In this document: positions 8,671-17,756 of the stretch, piece after piece
Layout of the letters: every line of letters begins with the position of its first letter
Position numbering within the stretch: the stretch's first letter is position 1
NCBI RefSeq assembly: GCF_003350545.1
Contig: NZ_QQBA01000016.1
Location: 1-52,480, forward strand
Direction: 5' to 3'
Length of the DNA stretch: 52,480 nucleotides
From: Flavobacterium glaciei
GTDB lineage: Bacteria > Bacteroidota > Bacteroidia > Flavobacteriales > Flavobacteriaceae
Translations under genes and position numbers: made by a program
The notes under the pieces: model-generated
The model's input: the letters and a program-made list of their open reading frames with translations, nothing else
Told to the model about the DNA's origin: nothing
Databases searched by the model: none

Positions 8671-9933
8671 CTAAGCATCTAAATCAACAGTAGTACGTGC
8701 TGCAATTTCTTTGTACGTACCGTTTTCTAATTTCTCACGAATTGCTTCAAAAGCCGTTAGTGTTTCTTCTACATCTGATAATGTGTGAGACGTTGTAGGA
8801 ATCATTCTCAACAAGATAATCCCTTTTGGAATCACAGGATAAATTACAATCGACAAGAAAATCCCGTAATTTTCTCTTAAATCGTTTACCATTATCATTG
8901 CTTCCGGTACACTTCCTTCTAGATATACTGGAGTTACACAAGTATTTGTGTCACCAATATTAAAATTACGCTCTCTCAATCCGTTTTGCAACGCATTTAC
9001 ATTTTCCCACAATTTATCTTTCAATTCTGGGTGATTACGCAACAACTCTAATCGTTTCAAAGAACCAATTGTTTGTATCATTGGCAATGCTTTCGCAAAC
9101 ATTTGAGAACGCAAATTGTATTTTAAATAATCAATAATATCTTTATCAGCTGCTATAAAAGCACCAATGTTAGCCATTGATTTAGCAAAAGTAGAGAAAT
9201 ATACATCAATACCATCTTGACAACCTTGCTCCTCACCTGCACCTGCACCTGTTTTTCCAAGTGTTCCAAAACCATGTGCATCATCTACCAACAAACGGAA
9301 ATTATACTTTTCCTTCATGGCAACAATTTCCTTCAATTTTCCTTGTTGTCCGCGCATTCCAAAAACACCTTCTGTAATAAAAAGAATTCCTCCTCCTGTT
9401 ACTTCAGCTAATTTTGTAGCACGTTCCAAGTTTTTTTCCATACTTGCAAGATCATTGTGACGGTATGTAAAACGTTTCCCCATGTGCAAACGAACGCCAT
9501 CAATAATACAAGCATGTGCATCAACATCATACACAATTACGTCATTTTTTGTAACCAAAGCGTCAATTGTTGACATAATTCCTTGGTATCCAAAATTCAA
9601 TAAATATGCCGATTCTTTCATTACAAAAGCTGCCAATTCATTCTCTAATTGCTCATGATATTTAGTGTGACCACTCATCATGCGCGCTCCCATTGGGTAA
9701 GCTGCGCCATATTGTGCTGCTGCTTCCGTATCTGCTTGACGCACTTCCGGGTGATTAGCAAGACCTAAATAGTCATTCAAACTCCAATTCAAAATATCTT
9801 TTCCACCAAACTGCATTCTTGGACCCAACTCACCTTCCAATTTAGGAAAAACAAAGTAACCTTCTGCTTGTGAAGCCCATTTTCCTAAAGGTCCTTTATT
9901 GTTTTGAATCCTTTCGAATAAATCTTTTACCAT
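8671..9933 (-). CDS. spt: Serine palmitoyltransferase-like alpha-oxoamine synthase (PLP enzyme)
   Basis: A 420-residue member of the alpha-oxoamine synthase family (fold type I PLP enzymes: SPT, KBL, BioF, HemA). Visible landmarks are the ring-stacking His140 (DVDAHACIIDG), Asp217/His220 in LLVDDAHGFG, and the Schiff-base Lys251 in YFSTFAKSMANIG. Bacteroidota use such an enzyme to condense serine with an acyl-CoA/ACP as the first step of sphingolipid and sulfonolipid synthesis. Length and motif spacing fit bacterial SPT. No biotin or threonine-degradation genes are nearby, which argues weakly against BioF or KBL. It is a single-gene unit with its own -7 box and terminator. Sequence alone cannot exclude use of a different amino acid, for example cysteate in sulfonolipid makers. 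Confidence 0.8.
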   Translation of the reverse strand: MVKDLFERIQNNKGPLGKWASQAEGYFVFPKLEGELGPRMQFGGKDILNWSLNDYLGLANHPEVRQADTEAAAQYGAAYPMGARMMSGHTKYHEQLENELAAFVMKESAYLLNFGYQGIMSTIDALVTKNDVIVYDVDAHACIIDGVRLHMGKRFTYRHNDLASMEKNLERATKLAEVTGGGILFITEGVFGMRGQQGKLKEIVAMKEKYNFRLLVDDAHGFGTLGKTGAGAGEEQGCQDGIDVYFSTFAKSMANIGAFIAADKDIIDYLKYNLRSQMFAKALPMIQTIGSLKRLELLRNHPELKDKLWENVNALQNGLRERNFNIGDTNTCVTPVYLEGSVPEAMIMVNDLRENYGIFLSIVIYPVIPKGIILLRMIPTTSHTLSDVEETLTAFEAIREKLENGTYKEIAARTTVDLDA

Positions 9934-9969
9934 AATATGTCAAGTAATAATTTTAATTTTAAGAAGTTG

Positions 9970-9977
9970 CAAAAATA
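9970..9977 (-). promoter_or_regulatory. -7 promoter element of the SPT-like gene (TATTTTTG)
   Basis: An exact TAnnTTTG on the minus strand, 36 bases before the ATG at 9933. The rest of the 305-base gap 9934-10238 holds only this box and the box at 10207; I see nothing else in it. Confidence 0.55.
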
Positions 9978-10206
9978 ATTATTTAAATTTTATAAAGGTG
10001 TTGAAAGCGAAATTATTTTTTAGGGTTTGTTACCATGAATATCAGTAACTATTTAGCAACTCTAATTCTTTGATGTCCAGCTTTAGAATTTATCTTTTGT
10101 GTTGTTACGAAAATATTGTTTTGTTCTGCTCTATAGTAGTGTAAAAAACAGCTTTTCTATCAAAGTTAATCCACAAACTTCGAGGCGAATTCCTCAATAA
10201 ACTTTG

Positions 10207-10214
10207 TATATTTG
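10207..10214 (+). promoter_or_regulatory. -7 promoter element of the NYN gene (TATATTTG)
   Basis: An exact TAnnTTTG, 24 bases before the ATG at 10239. A TTCG at 10179-10182 may be a weak -33. The TTG of this box opens the reading frame but is unlikely to be a start codon. Confidence 0.6.
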
Positions 10215-10238
10215 AATAAATATTTCAACATTAAATTT

Positions 10239-11024
10239 ATGTCACAAAATACAAAAGAATTAAAATTAGCTGTTCTCATTGATGCTGACAATGTTCCTTA
10301 TAGCAATGTTAAAGGAATGATGGAAGAAATTGCTAAATTTGGCACACCCACTACCAAACGTATTTATGCTGACTGGACTAAACCGAATGCCGGAGGATGG
10401 AAAAGTGTCTTATTAGAACATGCTATAACTCCTATTCAACAATACAGTTATACGGTTGGGAAAAATTCTTCTGATTCTGCGATGATTATTGATGCTATGG
10501 ATTTATTGTATTCCGATAAAGTAGATGGATTTTGTATTGTATCCAGCGACTCTGATTTTACACGTTTAGCCATCCGATTGAGAGAATCCGGCATGAAAGT
10601 CATTGGAATTGGCGAACAAAAAACACCCAATTCGTTCATTGTAGCCTGCGACCGTTTCATTTACATCGAAGTTTTAGATGGTGCTATTAAGAAAAAAGCA
10701 AAAAAGCGTACCTCAGATACTAAAAAACCTGTTGGGAAACCAATTGAAAAACCCGTAGAAAAATCATTAAACAAAATAGATTCAGATACAATAGAGCTTA
10801 TTGAAACCTCAATCGAAGACATCTGTGATGATGATGGTTGGGCATTTTTAGGAGATGTGGGAAACATGATTGTAAAGAGAAAACCGGAGTTTGACCCTAG
10901 AAATTATGGCTTTTCAAAACTAACTCCCATGCTTAAATCGCTCACTGATATACTCGAAATCGATGAAAGAGAATCGGACAAAAAAGGCATTAAACATGTT
11001 TATGTCCGCATGCGTTACAGTTAA
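10239..11024 (+). CDS. NYN (PIN-like) domain protein with C-terminal OST-HTH/LOTUS domain
   Basis: A 261-residue protein. The N-terminal NYN nuclease-like domain (about 10-150) shows acidic metal-site residues in LIDADNVPY and SSDSDFTRLAIRLRESG, with DAMDLLYSDKVDGF between. A Lys/Pro linker (about 160-190) leads to an OST-HTH/LOTUS fold (WAFLGDVGNMIVKRKPEFDP...YGFSKLTPML), a putative RNA-binding domain. LabA/YaiN-type proteins with this layout are thought to act on RNA. I use the ATG at 10239 because the upstream TTG lies inside the promoter box. The 3' end overlaps the convergent kinase gene by 4 bases (11021-11024), so their transcripts must collide or overlap. Confidence 0.8.
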   Translation: MSQNTKELKLAVLIDADNVPYSNVKGMMEEIAKFGTPTTKRIYADWTKPNAGGWKSVLLEHAITPIQQYSYTVGKNSSDSAMIIDAMDLLYSDKVDGFCIVSSDSDFTRLAIRLRESGMKVIGIGEQKTPNSFIVACDRFIYIEVLDGAIKKKAKKRTSDTKKPVGKPIEKPVEKSLNKIDSDTIELIETSIEDICDDDGWAFLGDVGNMIVKRKPEFDPRNYGFSKLTPMLKSLTDILEIDERESDKKGIKHVYVRMRYS

Positions 11025-13402
11025 ACTAATTTTTTAACCGCCTCATATAAAGTTTCTTTCTTTATTGGTTTAGATAAATAATCATTCATTCCTATTTCCT
11101 TTACACGGTCTTTTGTGGTTTCCATCACATCGGCGGTAACTGCTATAATAGGAATATTACTGTTGTGTGGTCCCGCTTCGCCATTTCTAATCGCAACTGT
11201 TGCTTCATACCCATCCATGATTGGCATTTGTAGATCCATTAATACAATATCAAATTGATTTGTTTTAAATGCATCGAGTGCTTCTTGACCATTATTAGTA
11301 TAAACCACTTTGGTATTCAACCATTTTTTTGCAATCATTTTTATAACCATTTGGTTGATAGGATTATCCTCTACCACTAAAATAGATTTCCCTGCTAAAT
11401 CATCAATGACTGTTTTAGGTGAAGCTTCCAGCTTTCTCTTTTCTGTTGAAACGGCAAAATCAATAGTAACAACGCAGGTCGTCCCTTCGTTTATTTTACT
11501 ATTCATTTGGATAGTTCCGTTTTGCATATCGACTAAAGTTTTAACGATATAAAGTCCTAAACCAAGTCCACCAAATTTTCGCTTATTATCAATATTATTT
11601 TGAGAAAAAGAGTCAAAAATACTTTCTATTTTATCTTTTGGAATACCAACACCGGAATCTGAAACAGTCAAAATCAATTTGACTTTGTTACCTTCTTTCA
11701 ACTGGCAATCAACATGAAATTTCACAAATCCTTTGGTTGTAAATTTAATGGCATTATTCAATACATTATTCACAACCTGAACCAGACGATTCACATCCCC
11801 AATTACTAAATCAGGAAAAGTACCTGACTTTGAAAACTGAAATACTAATCCTTTATCCTCGGCCCTATTAATGGCGTTATTCTTTAAATTTTCAAAAACC
11901 TGAACGGGATCAAACTGGTTCCTTTCTAGTTTTAATTCTCCTTTTTCAATTTTAGAAAAATCTAAAATATCATTCACAGAGCTTAATAAACTATGAGAAG
12001 AGTACTTTATAATTTGGCAATTTTTTCTGATTTTATCATCATGAACTTCATTAGAAATAGAATCAATTAAATTCATAATTGCATTCAGTGGTGTTCGCAA
12101 TTCATGACTAATGTTCGATAAAAAATAGGATTTTAAATCATTCATTTCTTCTGAACGCACTAAAGCAAGACGGGTTAATTCGTTTTTTTCGTTTTTAAGA
12201 TTTCGTATTAAATTAGACATTGACAATGATAAAAAGACCATCTCAAGTGCAGTACCCAATTTAGAACTGTTTTGTGTAAAAAAAGTAATCGGTAATAACC
12301 CAAAATTGTATAAAATAAAAACACCAAAGCCCAAAATCAAAAACAAAATACCTATTGTAAAATATGGGTCTACTGGCTTCTTAGTAAAATATAAAAAACC
12401 AATCGAAAACACAATTAATGATAAAAAAATCAAAGTTAAAACGTTAACAAAAATGTAGGAGAAAAGCAAAATACTTGGCAAAAAAACAACCGATAATAAA
12501 AGAAAAACCAACAACACATAAGCAAACATAAAAAGTATATAAATGCTTTTACTATTCTCCTTAATTCGTAGGTAAAACTGACTGTATATACCTGTCATAA
12601 AAACTGCTACAATAGCAATCAAAATAATCGCATGTCTTGAAAACCAACCTCCATCAGACACAATGAATTTGTAAAAAAACCCATCTAATGAAAATTGTAA
12701 TAAGCCCACAAAAATTACGTACAAACTATAAAATAAGAAAATTTTTTCCTTTAAAGCGAAAAAGAAGAAAAAATAAATTATTGCAACAATCAAAAGCATT
12801 CCATAAAGAATTCCAAAAAATAGATTTTCCTTAGATATCATAGAAATGTAACTGTCTGTTGAATAAATAAGCATCGGAATTTTAAGAACTTCTCCGTCAC
12901 TTTTTAAATGCAAATACAAATCAAACTGCGCTTTTGGTGGCAGTATTAATTCAAAAATTGATTTCCTGCTTGGAAAATCACGTGTTTCATAGGGCAAGGC
13001 ATCACCGCTAATTTTTTTGGTAATTTTACCCGTCAAACGATCTATGATAAACAGCTCTACAACATCAGTCATAGGTCGAGCTGTTTCTAGATAATAAAGT
13101 AGTTCCTTGTTTGTTGCGTTTACCAAACCAGTTTTGGCCCAAAAATGATTTTGCGAAAAACCTAAATCATCATTTTCTGAACGTAAAGGAGTAGGCTTAT
13201 AACTGCCAAAACTATCAACAACTTGATTTATAGTTAAATTTTGGTCTTGTACATCGATTATAGAAACAAACTCGTGCAATGAGAATTTGTTTAAAGAATC
13301 ATCATTTTTGACTACAAACTGTGCCTGCACATTGAGAAAAAACAAGAGAAAAGCAGTCAAACTCAAAAAAGAAAAATTATTTTCTGTCATTTTCTTAATC
13401 AT
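11021..13402 (-). CDS. Hybrid sensor histidine kinase/response regulator with 7TMR-DISM input
   Basis: A 793-residue membrane protein. The order is signal peptide (1-27), extracytoplasmic 7TMR-DISMED2 domain (about 35-190), a seven-helix 7TM-DISM region (about 195-395), HisKA with phospho-His433 in LSNISHELRTPLN, HATPase (N-box near 546-551, DSGVG near 582-586, GLGLGL near 612-617), and a receiver domain with Asp679 and phosphoacceptor Asp723 in LMDLQMPIMDGYE plus Lys788. The DISM input senses carbohydrate or other small ligands in studied cases. It has no output DNA-binding domain, so it must pass phosphate to an HPt or separate regulator, and none is encoded nearby. All key catalytic residues are present. 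It starts with ATG. Confidence 0.92.
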   Translation of the reverse strand: MIKKMTENNFSFLSLTAFLLFFLNVQAQFVVKNDDSLNKFSLHEFVSIIDVQDQNLTINQVVDSFGSYKPTPLRSENDDLGFSQNHFWAKTGLVNATNKELLYYLETARPMTDVVELFIIDRLTGKITKKISGDALPYETRDFPSRKSIFELILPPKAQFDLYLHLKSDGEVLKIPMLIYSTDSYISMISKENLFFGILYGMLLIVAIIYFFFFFALKEKIFLFYSLYVIFVGLLQFSLDGFFYKFIVSDGGWFSRHAIILIAIVAVFMTGIYSQFYLRIKENSKSIYILFMFAYVLLVFLLLSVVFLPSILLFSYIFVNVLTLIFLSLIVFSIGFLYFTKKPVDPYFTIGILFLILGFGVFILYNFGLLPITFFTQNSSKLGTALEMVFLSLSMSNLIRNLKNEKNELTRLALVRSEEMNDLKSYFLSNISHELRTPLNAIMNLIDSISNEVHDDKIRKNCQIIKYSSHSLLSSVNDILDFSKIEKGELKLERNQFDPVQVFENLKNNAINRAEDKGLVFQFSKSGTFPDLVIGDVNRLVQVVNNVLNNAIKFTTKGFVKFHVDCQLKEGNKVKLILTVSDSGVGIPKDKIESIFDSFSQNNIDNKRKFGGLGLGLYIVKTLVDMQNGTIQMNSKINEGTTCVVTIDFAVSTEKRKLEASPKTVIDDLAGKSILVVEDNPINQMVIKMIAKKWLNTKVVYTNNGQEALDAFKTNQFDIVLMDLQMPIMDGYEATVAIRNGEAGPHNSNIPIIAVTADVMETTKDRVKEIGMNDYLSKPIKKETLYEAVKKLV

Positions 13403-13627
13403 TCTATAATAATTTCAAAATTATTTTATTTAAACTTACGTATGTATCTAACTTTTGGTTTTGTTTAGTTATAAAGTTAGTAATTAAAGAAATACAAAAG
13501 CACCGCATGATAAAAATTTTACAAAAGCAAAATTTAAGAAATCAAATTTATACCTAGTTATTACCCATCACGAAAACACTCAAAAGCGATTTTCCTTTTT
13601 TTCTATGTAAAGCCTACTTCAAGTCAT

Positions 13628-13635
13628 TATCTTTG
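13628..13635 (+). promoter_or_regulatory. -7 promoter element of rdgB (TATCTTTG)
   Basis: An exact TAnnTTTG, 19 bases before the ATG at 13655, giving a short leader of about 15 bases. The preceding part of the gap 13403-13627 shows nothing else. Confidence 0.6.
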
Positions 13636-13654
13636 TTACATCAAAACACATCAT

Positions 13655-14233
13655 ATGAAAATAGTTTTTGCTTCAAACAACCCTAACAAAATCTTGGAAT
13701 TACAAAGCATGCTTCCTGAAACTATTAGTATTTTAAGTTTAGAAAGTATTGGCTGTTTTGAAGACATTCCAGAAACTGCAGATACTATTGAAGGAAATGC
13801 CATTCTAAAAGCAAACTACGTAACTCAAAACTACGGTTACGATTGTTTTGCAGATGATACCGGATTAGAAGTCCTCGCTTTAGACGGAGAACCGGGTGTT
13901 TTCTCAGCTCGCTATGCTGGCGAACAACGCAATGCAGATGATAATATGGATAAACTTTTGAATGCACTTAGCAATCAAAACGACCGAAGCGCTCAATTCA
14001 AAACAGTAATTGCATTAAATTTAAACGGAAAACAGCATCTCTTTACAGGGATTGCACGAGGTGAAATTACTTTAGAAAAAATTGGAAATCAAGGATTTGG
14101 CTACGACCCTATTTTTAAACCAGAGAAATACGATGAAACATTTGCTCAATTATCTTTAGAAGTAAAAAATAGAATCAGCCACAGGGGAAAAGCAACGCAA
14201 CAATTAATAGATTTTTTGAAGCTAAATAAATAA
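13655..14233 (+). CDS. rdgB: Non-canonical purine NTP pyrophosphatase (RdgB/HAM1)
   Basis: A 192-residue Maf/HAM1 fold enzyme that hydrolyses ITP, dITP and XTP to the monophosphates and keeps deaminated purines out of nucleic acids. Hallmarks in order are the N-terminal FASNNPNKILEL, the catalytic CFADDTGLEVLALDGEPG with SARYAG, the substrate-binding GFGYDPIF, and the C-terminal SHRGKA. Length and motif spacing are normal. It starts with ATG just after a -7 box and appears monocistronic. No frame problem is visible. Confidence 0.96.
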   Translation: MKIVFASNNPNKILELQSMLPETISILSLESIGCFEDIPETADTIEGNAILKANYVTQNYGYDCFADDTGLEVLALDGEPGVFSARYAGEQRNADDNMDKLLNALSNQNDRSAQFKTVIALNLNGKQHLFTGIARGEITLEKIGNQGFGYDPIFKPEKYDETFAQLSLEVKNRISHRGKATQQLIDFLKLNK

Positions 14234-14410
14234 ACATAACCTGACACAACATTTTTTATAACAAAATACTAGTCCGTTAGTCATAATTTTACTCTCAAAT
14301 GTGTAAATTGGAAACGCAAATTCACAAATAAAATTATAACATTCTGATAATCAAATTATAATAAATCATTAAATCTTAAAATAGCATTAGTTTATATGGA
14401 TTATAAACAG

Positions 14411-14418
14411 TAATTTTG
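14411..14418 (+). promoter_or_regulatory. -7 promoter element of the DEAD-box helicase (TAATTTTG)
   Basis: An exact TAnnTTTG, 21 bases before the ATG at 14440. TTTA at 14391-14394 is a possible weak -33 (16-base spacing). The frame's upstream TTG lies inside this box. Confidence 0.6.
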
Positions 14419-14439
14419 CACCCTATTTTAAAAATACAT

Positions 14440-16365
14440 ATGAATAAATTTGAACAATTAGGATTGAGTGAATCGTTACTGAAGGCGATTTTAGATCTAG
14501 GATTTGAAAATCCGACCGAAGTACAGGAGAAAGCGATTCCCCTATTATTGGAAAAAGATACAGATATGGTTGCGTTGGCTCAGACAGGGACAGGGAAAAC
14601 GGCAGCTTTTGGTTTTCCAGTTATCCAAAAAATTGATGCTAACAACAGAAACACACAGGCATTAATTTTATCTCCAACACGCGAACTTTGTTTGCAGATT
14701 ACCAACGAAATTAAAAACTACTCTAAATACGAAAAAGGTATTAATGTGGTAGCAGTTTACGGTGGAGCTAGCATTACAGAACAAGCGAGAGACATAAAGA
14801 GAGGCGCACAAATTATTGTGGCAACTCCAGGAAGAATGCAAGATATGATTAATAGAGGTTTGGTAAACATATCTCAAATCAATTATTGTATTCTTGACGA
14901 AGCTGACGAAATGTTGAACATGGGTTTCTATGAAGATATCGTAAACATCCTTTCGACTACGCCAGACGAAAAAAACACATGGTTGTTCTCTGCAACAATG
15001 CCAGCTGAAGTAGCACGTATTGGAAAACAATTTATGATAGATCCAATTGAAATTACAGTTGGAGCTAAAAACTCAGGTTCTGCTACAGTTTCACACGAAT
15101 TTTACCTTGTTAATGCTCGTGATCGTTACGAAGCTTTGAAACGTTTAGCTGATTCTAATCCAGACATTTTCTCAGTAGTTTTTTGCCGTACCAAAAGAGA
15201 TACGCAGGCTGTTGCTGAAAAATTGATCGAAGATGGATACAGCGCTGCTGCTTTGCACGGAGATTTATCTCAAGCACAACGTGATGGTGTAATGAAATCT
15301 TTCCGTGGTAGACAAATCCAAATGCTTGTTGCAACTGATGTAGCTGCTCGTGGAATTGACGTTGATAACATTACTCACGTAGTAAATTATCAATTACCTG
15401 ACGAAATTGAAACTTACAATCACCGTTCTGGACGTACAGGTCGTGCTGGTAAATTAGGAACATCTATCGTAATTGTAACTAAAAGTGAATTGCGTAAGAT
15501 TTCATCTATCGAAAGAATCATCAAACAAAAATTTGAAGAGAAAACAATTCCTTCTGGAATTGAAATCTGTGAAATCCAATTGTTACACTTAGCTACAAAG
15601 ATTAAGGATACTGAAGTTGATCACGAAATTGACACTTACCTTCCTGCAATCAATAGCGTACTTGAAGGTTTATCTAAAGAAGAATTAATCAAGAAAATGG
15701 TATCGGTTGAATTCAATCGTTTTATCAATTATTACAAAAAAACAAGAGACATTTCTAATCAAGCTTCAGGTTCTGAAAGACGTGACCGTGATGATAGAGA
15801 TGGTGCTCCAAGAGAGAATAACAATGGTGGTGCAACAAGATATTTTGTGAACATTGGTTCTAGAGACAATTTTGATTGGATGTCATTAAAAGATTATTTG
15901 AAAGAAACATTAGACTTAGGTCGTGATGACGTTTTCAAAGTAGATGTAAAAGAAGGTTTCTCTTTCTTCAACACTGATCCAGAACATACTGATAAAGTAA
16001 TGGAAATATTGAACAACGTACAATTAGAAGGACGTAGAATCAATGTTGAAATTTCTAAAAATGACGGTGGCGGAAGACGTGATCATAACGGAAGAAGTTC
16101 TGGCGGAAGTTTTGGTGGCGGAAGAAGTTCAGCTCCAAGAAGAGAAGGAAGCTTTGCTCCAAGAAGAGAAGGTTCAGGCGGATTTAGAAGCGACAGAAAT
16201 TCTGCTCCAAGAGAAGGTGGATTTGGCGGAAGAAGTGATGCTCCAAGAAGAGAAGGTGGTTTTTCATCTGACAGATCTAGAAGTGAAGGTTCTTCTGATA
16301 GAGCACCAAGACGTTCTGAAAGCTTTGGTGATTCACCAAGACCAAGAAGACCAAGAAGAGATTAA
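14440..16365 (+). CDS. DEAD-box ATP-dependent RNA helicase with Arg/Gly-rich tail (DeaD/CsdA-like)
   Basis: A 641-residue helicase (residues counted from the ATG at 14440). It has a Q-motif region, Walker A AQTGTGKT (47-54), PTREL, DEAD (153-156), SAT (184-186), HRSGRTGRAG in the second RecA domain, a DbpA-like RNA-binding domain (about 470-550; RYFVNIGSRDNF...INVEIS), and a low-complexity tail rich in Arg, Gly and Ser with repeated APRREG units. DeaD/CsdA relatives unwind structured RNA in ribosome assembly and cold adaptation, which suits this layout. It is a single-gene unit with its own promoter. A second open frame inside the tail (16043-16378) is a by-product of repeated codons. Confidence 0.93.
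   Translation: MNKFEQLGLSESLLKAILDLGFENPTEVQEKAIPLLLEKDTDMVALAQTGTGKTAAFGFPVIQKIDANNRNTQALILSPTRELCLQITNEIKNYSKYEKGINVVAVYGGASITEQARDIKRGAQIIVATPGRMQDMINRGLVNISQINYCILDEADEMLNMGFYEDIVNILSTTPDEKNTWLFSATMPAEVARIGKQFMIDPIEITVGAKNSGSATVSHEFYLVNARDRYEALKRLADSNPDIFSVVFCRTKRDTQAVAEKLIEDGYSAAALHGDLSQAQRDGVMKSFRGRQIQMLVATDVAARGIDVDNITHVVNYQLPDEIETYNHRSGRTGRAGKLGTSIVIVTKSELRKISSIERIIKQKFEEKTIPSGIEICEIQLLHLATKIKDTEVDHEIDTYLPAINSVLEGLSKEELIKKMVSVEFNRFINYYKKTRDISNQASGSERRDRDDRDGAPRENNNGGATRYFVNIGSRDNFDWMSLKDYLKETLDLGRDDVFKVDVKEGFSFFNTDPEHTDKVMEILNNVQLEGRRINVEISKNDGGGRRDHNGRSSGGSFGGGRSSAPRREGSFAPRREGSGGFRSDRNSAPREGGFGGRSDAPRREGGFSSDRSRSEGSSDRAPRRSESFGDSPRPRRPRRD
16132..16256 (+). repeat. Imperfect repeats coding the APRREG tail units
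   Basis: Copies of GCTCCAAGAAGAGAAGG lie at 16132-16148, 16156-16172 and 16240-16256, with a shortened copy at 16204-16217. They lie in the 3' end of the helicase gene and offer a substrate for slippage or unequal recombination, so tail length may vary between strains. Confidence 0.8.
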
Positions 16366-16451
16366 CACTTATTGTTAATTTTCTTATAATTATACTGGAA
16401 CTACAAAATATTTAATCCTGTTTTATTACTTTTAAAGTCTTAAACCAGTTT

Positions 16452-17219
16452 ATGAAATATTTTGTAGTTTTCTTTTTTTTAATAGTATCCGCAACAGCGT
16501 TTTCGCAAGTTAAAGAACCTTCCCAAAAAGTTGATGGTATAATTATCAGTAATACTACCAGACTGCCTCTATCTAGTGTAAACATTATCAATATCAACAA
16601 AGTAAGAGGAGCAACTACTGATGTAGGAGGTTTTTTTGAGATAGATGTCCAAGTAAATGACACCTTGCATATTACGAGTTTAGGATTTCAATCGCTACGT
16701 GTTAGAGTGACAAATGACTGGATCAAAAATAAAAGCACTAAAATACAGCTAACCGAAAAAGCAATCGCACTTGAAGAAGTGATAATCCGACCTTTTAATC
16801 TTACAGGTTATCTTGAAGTTGACACCAAAATTATTCCTGTAAAAGAAAATTATCGCTACAGTATTTCAGGATTAACACAAGGTTATGAAGCGGGTGAATA
16901 TTCTCCCAATGCTTTTGGAAGAGTTCTGGGCTCCATCTTTAATCCAGCAGATATGCTCTATAAATTCTTTGGTAATAAACCAAAGGAGCTCAAAAAACTT
17001 AAAGAAATGAAGAAAGATGATACCGTGCGTAATCTTTTGGAATCAAAATTTGACAGAGAAACTATTGCCGTACTTTTAGGAATTGACAAAAATGAAATAC
17101 CTGAAATTTTGCAACGTTGTAACTATTCTGAATCCTTTATTAAAACAGCAAATGACCTACAAATTATGGATGCCATAAGTGGTTGTTATGAAGAATATAA
17201 AGTTTTAAAGAAAAAATAA
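16452..17219 (+). CDS. Exported protein with CarboxypepD_reg-like domain
   Basis: A 255-residue protein with signal peptide MKYFVVFFFLIVSATAFSQ. A carboxypeptidase-regulatory-like beta-sandwich follows (about 25-110): DGIIISNTTRLPLSSVNIIN, RGATTDVGGFFEIDV, DTLHITSLGFQSLRVRV. This is the same module found at the N-terminus of SusC/TonB receptors, but no plug or barrel follows here. The C-terminal half is helical (KELKKLKEMKKDD) and unassigned. It is a common flavobacterial periplasmic or outer-membrane-associated type with no known activity. It is followed by a hairpin terminator. Confidence 0.78.
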   Translation: MKYFVVFFFLIVSATAFSQVKEPSQKVDGIIISNTTRLPLSSVNIININKVRGATTDVGGFFEIDVQVNDTLHITSLGFQSLRVRVTNDWIKNKSTKIQLTEKAIALEEVIIRPFNLTGYLEVDTKIIPVKENYRYSISGLTQGYEAGEYSPNAFGRVLGSIFNPADMLYKFFGNKPKELKKLKEMKKDDTVRNLLESKFDRETIAVLLGIDKNEIPEILQRCNYSESFIKTANDLQIMDAISGCYEEYKVLKKK

Positions 17220-17245
17220 AATCTATTTTAAGATTTACAAATTAA

Positions 17246-17284
17246 AAAATTCCTCAATTCTAAATGAAATTGGGGAATTTTCTT
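17246..17284 (+). terminator. Intrinsic terminator after the CarboxypepD_reg gene
   Basis: A 14-bp stem AAAATTCCTCAATT / AATTGGGGAATTTT with one G-T wobble and an 8-nt loop, followed by TCTTTT. Confidence 0.8.
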
Positions 17285-17341
17285 TTAGTGTGGTTGCATT
17301 TGAATTTAAATCTAAATTAAACATTCAAAAAAAACGAAACT

Positions 17342-17680
17342 ATGTCCAAAATACCTTTCCAAACGATACATTGGGATTCAATAGAAAAGACTGAACATAA
17401 AGGAGAAACCGGAACTGCTTATTGGCAAACCCTACAATTAGACGGACTTAGAATTCGAAAAGTAAAATATTCTGAAGGCTATTTAGCAGATCATTGGTGC
17501 CAAAAAGGACATATTGTTCATTGCCTTGAAGGCAATTTCATTAGCGAAATGGATAATGGAGAACAAGTACAACTATCAAAGGGAATGACTTACGTAGTTT
17601 CTGATGATGCAAGTTCCCATCGTTCTGTATCCACAAATGGCGTGGAATTATTAATTATCGATGGAGACTTTTTAAAATAA
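17342..17680 (+). CDS. DHCW-motif cupin fold protein
   Basis: A 112-residue single-domain cupin. The family-naming motif appears as ADHWCQKGHI (about 49-58), followed by HCLEGNFISEMDNGEQ (cupin motif 1 region) and SSHRSVSTNGVELLIIDG (motif 2 region, His near 99). His and Glu residues could bind a metal. The substrate and reaction are not known for this family. It starts with ATG and is preceded by a terminator, so it is likely transcribed alone or with the very small gene downstream (77-base gap). Confidence 0.85.
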   Translation: MSKIPFQTIHWDSIEKTEHKGETGTAYWQTLQLDGLRIRKVKYSEGYLADHWCQKGHIVHCLEGNFISEMDNGEQVQLSKGMTYVVSDDASSHRSVSTNGVELLIIDGDFLK

Positions 17681-17756
17681 TATTTAAAACAAACCAAAAT
17701 AATTATATACATTTACCTGAATCAAGAATTAAAAACATAATCTAAATATCAATATC

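Noticed and set aside
9217..9411. Cys-rich small open frame opposite the SPT-like gene
   Set aside because: It lies wholly antisense to a conserved enzyme and has no start context or independent support.
9934..10238. A tRNA or small RNA gene in the 305-base gap
   Set aside because: No cloverleaf, CCA end or strong hairpin with T-run was found; only two promoter boxes are supported.
16043..16378. Long Glu/Lys/Val-rich open frame inside the helicase gene
   Set aside because: It is a shifted reading of the repeated Arg/Gly tail codons; the helicase frame is intact and explains the sequence.
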